This document shows positions 60,203 through 64,000 of a stretch of 64,000 bases of DNA, one piece after another; position 1 is the stretch's first letter, and each line of letters opens with the position of its first letter. The translations under genes and the position numbers were made by a program. Below the pieces are notes generated by a model, which had not been told where the DNA came from, made no database searches, and saw nothing but the letters and a program-made list of their open reading frames with translations. Origin of the DNA: UBA2965 sp036526135 (GTDB taxonomy: Bacteria > Pseudomonadota > Gammaproteobacteria > Pseudomonadales > Azotimanducaceae); the NCBI GenBank assembly GCA_036526135.1, contig DATCZA010000023.1:62001-126000 (forward strand). The letters are read 5' to 3'.

Positions 60203-60222
60203 CCGAAAAAAATCTCCGTTGC

Positions 60223-60253
60223 TGCGACCCTTTGCGGGTCTGACGCATCTATA
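60223..60253 (+). promoter_or_regulatory. candidate ECF-sigma promoter
   Basis: TGCGACC (60223-60229), a 16-bp spacer and CATCTAT (60246-60252) resemble the -35/-10 pair of ECF promoters. A small inverted repeat GACCC/GGGTC lies at the -35. The predicted start is about 60258-60260, at the sigma gene's own ATG, so the mRNA may be leaderless; autoregulation is inferred. Confidence 0.5.
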
Positions 60254-60260
60254 GAGTGGT

Positions 60261-60857
60261 ATGGCCAGTTTTGCCGAAATTCGCCTGGAGCCAGGCGTTG
60301 CCCGGGGCCTCAAGCGGGGTGACCGCAGTGCCCAGGGCATCGCCTACCGTGTGCTCGCGCCCACTGTGATGGGCCTCGCCTGCCGCATTCTCCAGGACGA
60401 GGGATCGGCTCAGGAAGTCGTGCAGGACACCTTCGTGGATCTGATCGAGCACGCGCGCACGCTCAAGGACGCGCAGGCGGTCGTCGGCTGGGTGCGGCAG
60501 GTTGCCGTAAACCACTGCCTGATGCGGCTGCGTTCCCCCTGGAACAAGCGGCGGGACGAGCTCGATGCGGACCCGGCAGGGGACGTATACGTCGACATGG
60601 CCGAAGGGGCGGCCCGAACGGAGGGCATGCAGGACATAGAGAAAGCGCTGAGCGAGCTGGAGCCGGAGACCCGGCTGGTGATCTGGCTCCACGATGTGGA
60701 GGGCTACACCCACCAGGAGATCGCAGGGCTGGTGGGCCGCACCGCCAGCTACTCGAAGTCCCAGATGGCGCGAGGCTACCAGAAGCTCGCGAAGAGATTC
60801 AGAGGAACGGAAGATGGAATCGAAAACACCGCTAGCCGATCTGCTCGCGTACCGTGA
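60261..60857 (+). CDS. ECF-type RNA polymerase sigma factor
   Basis: 198 residues: sigma region 2 (VMGLACRILQDEGSAQEVVQDTFVD) and region 4 (LEPETRLVIWLHDVEGYTHQEIAGLVGRT) with a helix-turn-helix. No SD sequence precedes ATG 60261. Followed by an overlapping anti-sigma factor and a PDZ protein, so it probably responds to an envelope signal. Regulon unknown. Confidence 0.9.
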   Translation: MASFAEIRLEPGVARGLKRGDRSAQGIAYRVLAPTVMGLACRILQDEGSAQEVVQDTFVDLIEHARTLKDAQAVVGWVRQVAVNHCLMRLRSPWNKRRDELDADPAGDVYVDMAEGAARTEGMQDIEKALSELEPETRLVIWLHDVEGYTHQEIAGLVGRTASYSKSQMARGYQKLAKRFRGTEDGIENTASRSARVP

Positions 60858-61431
60858 CGGCGAGGAGTTGCCCGCCGACGTGGCGCGCGCCATCGAAGGC
60901 GACCCTGCCGCCCAGGGCGAGCTGGAGAAGCTGCGTGGCATAAGGCAGCAGCTCAACGCGCTCCCAGCCGTTCTTCCCGATCCGGCGGTGTGGGAGGAGA
61001 TCAGCCGCAGGGCGCAACCGCCGCGCAGCTGGACGCTGCGCTACCCCCTGGCGACCGCGGCAACGGTCTTTCTGGCGGCGGCCCTCACCATCGTCGCCTG
61101 GAACCCCCTTGGCAACGGCGGAGCCGGCGCCGGTCCAGAGCCCGTCGTGGTGGCCGATGGTGCCCTGGTTGACCTGATGAGCCGATCCCAGGCTCTCGAG
61201 TCGCACCTGCCCGTGCAGGGCACGCCCGCCGGTCAGCTGGCCTGGGGCTCTGCCGAGGAGGCGCTCAGGTACCGGATTGCCGATATAGATGCGCAGCTCA
61301 TGCGGATCTACGAGACCGAACCGGTGGACGTCGAGCGTCGTGAAGCGCTGTGGCGGCAGAGGGTCGACCTGCTCGAATCGCTTACTCAGGTGCAGCGCGG
61401 CCAGGCCGTGGTGCGACCTGCAATTTACTAG
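60814..61431 (+). CDS. putative anti-sigma factor
   Basis: 205 residues: cytoplasmic N-terminus (LADLLAYRDGEELPADVARAI), one membrane span (LATAATVFLAAALTIVAW, about 77-94) and a periplasmic helical domain. It has no zinc-binding HxxxCxxC, so it is a non-ZAS type. Overlaps the sigma gene by 44 bp, and is 6 bp upstream of the PDZ gene. Confidence 0.85.
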   Translation: MESKTPLADLLAYRDGEELPADVARAIEGDPAAQGELEKLRGIRQQLNALPAVLPDPAVWEEISRRAQPPRSWTLRYPLATAATVFLAAALTIVAWNPLGNGGAGAGPEPVVVADGALVDLMSRSQALESHLPVQGTPAGQLAWGSAEEALRYRIADIDAQLMRIYETEPVDVERREALWRQRVDLLESLTQVQRGQAVVRPAIY

Positions 61432-61437
61432 GAGTCG

Positions 61438-62532
61438 ATGATGATCAAGTGGTTGAGCTCGCGGAAGCGGCAGGTGCTCGCCGGGTTCACGGCGATGGCA
61501 CTGCTGCTCTCCGGATATACCTTTGCCGACGAGCTGGAGGACCGGCTGCGCGAGGCCCGCGAACAGCTCGATGCCGCCGCCGAGCGGCTCGCCGAGCTGC
61601 ATCGGCAGATGTATGAAGCCGAGGTTTCAGAGGGTCGCTACGGGAAACGCGCGATGATCGGTATCCTTCTGACGAGCATGGGCGACGACGACGGCCTGGT
61701 GATTGCTGGCGTGACGCCCGATGGCGGCGCGAAGCAGGCTGGACTGGCCGCGGGCGATCGGATCGTCGCCATCGGCGGCGTGCGGCTGGACACCGGCGGT
61801 GCGGACAAACCCGGCAAGCTCCTCAGCAACGTGGTCAAGGACCTCGAGCCCGGCGACCCCGTGAAGGTGGAATACGTGCGCGACGGCGAGACGCTGAAAG
61901 CCGACGTGGTCACGCAGCCCAAACGTGCCTTCGTGATGAAGTCCCTGGCGATGGAGCTGGATCAGCTCGATCCCGAGTTCACGGCCGAGCTCATCAAAGA
62001 GTTCGAGGACCTCGGAGAGCTCAAGGAACTCAAAGAACTCGGCAAGCTGGAGGCTCTTCACGAGCTCGGAGATCTGGGCGAGCTGATCGGCAACGTCGTC
62101 GACGTGGGCACCTCCTTGAAGCTCGAAGACATGGACGGCGACCTGGCCAGGTATTTCGGAGTCGACGCAGGCGTCCTCGTGGTCGCTCCGCCTTCACAGG
62201 AAGGCGAGCTCAAGAGTGGGGACGTGCTGCTCGAGCTCGACGGCAAGGACGTGGCCAACGCCCGGGAAGCCATGAAGACGCTCGCCATGAGTGACGGGAC
62301 CATCGACGCCGGGGTTCTGCGCAACGGCAAGAAACGCGAGGTGTCCATCGACTGCTCGCAGTTCTCCGCGGGCGATCACATGGCCATCACGATCGATCCG
62401 AGCATCATCCGGATTCGGCGTGGCATCGACGGCGACGATGGAGTTGACGTTCGGATCGTCGTGGACGAGGAGGTGGTCGTGGACGAGAAAGGCTCTAAAA
62501 AAGCAGCCGCCGACGATTCGGCGGGCGGCTAG
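61438..62532 (+). CDS. periplasmic double-PDZ protein
   Basis: 364 residues: signal sequence (AGFTAMALLLSGYTFA), a coiled coil, PDZ 1 (GVTPDGGAKQAGLAAGDRIV) and PDZ 2 (PSQEGELKSGDVLLELDGKD), linked by a Leu/Glu-rich segment GELKELKELGKLEALHELGD. No protease triad (Ser/His/Asp) is visible, so it is a sensor/adaptor rather than a DegS enzyme. It forms one operon with the sigma and anti-sigma genes and could sense misfolded outer-membrane proteins. Confidence 0.85.
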   Translation: MMIKWLSSRKRQVLAGFTAMALLLSGYTFADELEDRLREAREQLDAAAERLAELHRQMYEAEVSEGRYGKRAMIGILLTSMGDDDGLVIAGVTPDGGAKQAGLAAGDRIVAIGGVRLDTGGADKPGKLLSNVVKDLEPGDPVKVEYVRDGETLKADVVTQPKRAFVMKSLAMELDQLDPEFTAELIKEFEDLGELKELKELGKLEALHELGDLGELIGNVVDVGTSLKLEDMDGDLARYFGVDAGVLVVAPPSQEGELKSGDVLLELDGKDVANAREAMKTLAMSDGTIDAGVLRNGKKREVSIDCSQFSAGDHMAITIDPSIIRIRRGIDGDDGVDVRIVVDEEVVVDEKGSKKAAADDSAGG

Positions 62533-62570
62533 GCGTCCGGACCGACCCTCATCCCCTCCGGGCGCGCCGT

Positions 62571-64000
62571 TCAGCTCTGCTCGAGCGCTTCGAGCGCCTC
62601 GGTTGCGCTGAGCCAGGCCTGCTCGGTCGCGTCCAATCTTTTTCTCAGCCTGCCGGCAGCGGAGAGCAGGTCGTCGAGCTCCTCCTGAGGCAGGCTCCGG
62701 TACACGTCCCCATCCGCCAGTCGGGACTCCACCTCGCGCAGCTCCACGCCGATCTGATCCATCTCCTTTTCCAGGTGCCTGAGCTTTGCCCGCAACGGCT
62801 TGGCCGCCTCCCGCTGGGCGGCCGCCGCCTGTCGCAGGGCTTTGCGGTTCGTCTCGGGAGCGCGTTCGGATGACGGAGGTTCGCTTCGCCTCAGACGGCT
62901 CTCGGCGTAGGCGTCGATATCGCCGGCGAAACTCGCAAGCCTGCCCCCCTCAACCAGCCAGAACTCGTCCACGGCCCGCCGCAGCAGGCTGCGATCGTGG
63001 GAGACCAGCAGCAGGGCGCCCGCATAGTCCTGCAACGCCAGGGCCAGGGCCTCGCGCATTTCCAGGTCCAGATGGTTGGTCGGCTCGTCGAGGACGAGAA
63101 TGGCCGGCTGGGCGAGAGCGATCAGGGCCAGCACGAGACGGGCTTTCTCGCCGCCGGAAAGCGTAACGATGGGCCGCTCCACCATGTCGGCGGGGAAGCC
63201 CCAGCGGCCCAGGTAGTCCCGGCACCATTGCTCCCGGGCCTGTGGCCGCTCGTTCGTGAGGGTCGCCAGAGCGGACGTCTGCCCGTCCAGCCGTTCGAGC
63301 TGATGCTGGGCGAAGTACCCGACCGCGGAGTGGCGTCCGCGCACCAGCGTGCCCGCCAGGGGCTCGAGCTCGCCCACCAGACACTTGAGCAGGGTGGACT
63401 TGCCGGCGCCGTTGGCTCCCAGTATGCCGATGCGGGCGCCGGGCAGAAGCGTCTGCCTGACGTGCTCGATCACCGCGCGTCCTTCGTAGCCCACGGACAC
63501 GTCCTCCAGGCTCAGCAGGGGGTGGGACATCTGCTCCGGATTCGCGAAGCTGAAGCGGTAGGGCGAGTCGGCATGCACGGGGGCTACGGCCTGCATGCGC
63601 TCCAGGGCCCTCATTCGGCTCTGTGCCTGCTTCGCTTTGCTGGCCTTGGCGCGAAACCGGTCGATGAAATGCTGCATGTGCTTGATCTCGGCCTGCTGCC
63701 TGGCGTGGGCCGCCTGCTGCTGCGCCAGCGCTTCCGCTCGTTGCCGCTCGAACGAGGAGTAGTTGCCCCGGTAGGAGTTCGCGCGCCCGTGTTCGATGTG
63801 AACGATGTGGTCGCACACGCCGTCGAGGAAGGCCCGATCGTGCGCGATCACGAGCAGGGTTCCAGCAAAGCGCTGCAGCCAGGATTCCAGCCAGACCGTG
63901 GTCTCCAGGTCCAGGTGGTTGGTAGGCTCGTCCAGAAGCAGCAGATCGGCCGGAGCCATCAGCGCCTGGGCCAGATTCAGGCGGATCCGCATGCCGCCGG
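62571..64000 (-). CDS. yheS: ABC-F ATPase (YheS type), N-terminus outside the window
   Basis: Open frame running off the right edge; the first ABC domain's Walker A and most of it are missing. Visible: signature GGMRIRLNLAQALM, Walker B LLLLDEPTNHLDL, the arm FRAKASKAKQAQSRMRALERM, a second complete domain (Walker A GANGAGKST; Walker B ILVLDEPTNHLDL; SGGEKARL) and a C-terminal helical extension, as in E. coli YheS. ABC-F proteins bind the ribosome E site and ease stalled translation. Not a transporter: no membrane segments. Confidence 0.92.
   Translation of the reverse strand, partial: GGMRIRLNLAQALMAPADLLLLDEPTNHLDLETTVWLESWLQRFAGTLLVIAHDRAFLDGVCDHIVHIEHGRANSYRGNYSSFERQRAEALAQQQAAHARQQAEIKHMQHFIDRFRAKASKAKQAQSRMRALERMQAVAPVHADSPYRFSFANPEQMSHPLLSLEDVSVGYEGRAVIEHVRQTLLPGARIGILGANGAGKSTLLKCLVGELEPLAGTLVRGRHSAVGYFAQHQLERLDGQTSALATLTNERPQAREQWCRDYLGRWGFPADMVERPIVTLSGGEKARLVLALIALAQPAILVLDEPTNHLDLEMREALALALQDYAGALLLVSHDRSLLRRAVDEFWLVEGGRLASFAGDIDAYAESRLRRSEPPSSERAPETNRKALRQAAAAQREAAKPLRAKLRHLEKEMDQIGVELREVESRLADGDVYRSLPQEELDDLLSAAGRLRKRLDATEQAWLSATEALEALEQS

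Overview
The window is about two-thirds G+C, densely coded and chromosomal. Its housekeeping gene blocks have the order seen in Gammaproteobacteria of the Pseudomonas type: lptM-lysA-dapF-DUF484-xerC-HAD hydrolase; argH diverging from algZ-algR-hemC-hemD-hemX-hemY; ubiK and comM beside glnK-amtB; trxA-rho followed by a Fre-like reductase. HemB is the Mg-type found in pseudomonads. The many catabolic genes (Rieske dioxygenase, acyl-CoA synthetases, wax ester synthase, leucine degradation) suggest a heterotroph that uses aromatic compounds and lipids. I cannot name the genus. I saw no tRNA, rRNA, CRISPR array, insertion sequence, integrase (other than housekeeping xerC) or prophage gene.

Layout. 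1-8255 is a catabolic island: a partial alpha/beta hydrolase, a MarR regulator with an HsaA-like flavin monooxygenase, and a divergent pair of operons. The minus-strand operon is bicupin gentisate-dioxygenase-like protein, flavin reductase and MarR. The plus-strand operon is Rieske dioxygenase alpha and beta plus wax ester synthase/DGAT. A perfect 18-bp palindrome between them is a likely MarR operator. 8256-16966 holds nudC, two small unknown genes, two divergent acyl-CoA synthetases, arfB, epmB, an amino-acid permease and a lipoprotein. 17096-24868 holds an alcohol dehydrogenase, a luciferase-like oxidoreductase, a saccharopine-dehydrogenase-like reductase, membrane and phospholipid genes and a long coiled-coil protein. 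25006-27370 has cytochrome c4, alanine racemase and a TPR protein. 27502-34276 has an omega-aminotransferase, the leucine/isovalerate genes liuB, liuD and liuA, and cytochrome c5. 34281-39062 is comM and ubiK and then the nitrogen-regulated torF-type porin, glnK and amtB, preceded by a textbook NtrC-IHF-sigma54 promoter and followed by a strong terminator.

39107-52254 has thrC, the lysine/xerC operon (including a 38-residue lptM), argH, algZR and hemCDXY, much of it joined by 1-4 bp stop/start overlaps. A four-copy 12-bp repeat forms a micro-ORF that overlaps both algZ and algR. 52251-58179 has a flavin reductase, rho, trxA, hemB, a TVP38 membrane protein and its partner disulfide reductase. 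58176-64000 has a TetR regulator divergent from a luciferase-like oxidoreductase, an ECF sigma / anti-sigma / PDZ protein set, and an ABC-F ATPase cut by the window end.

The strongest candidates for new biology are the divergent MarR-controlled aromatic island, whose bicupin enzyme has its intact metal site in the unexpected half; the translationally linked (SAAA)4 micro-ORF in the algZR operon; and the apparently self-controlled, possibly leaderless ECF-PDZ envelope system.
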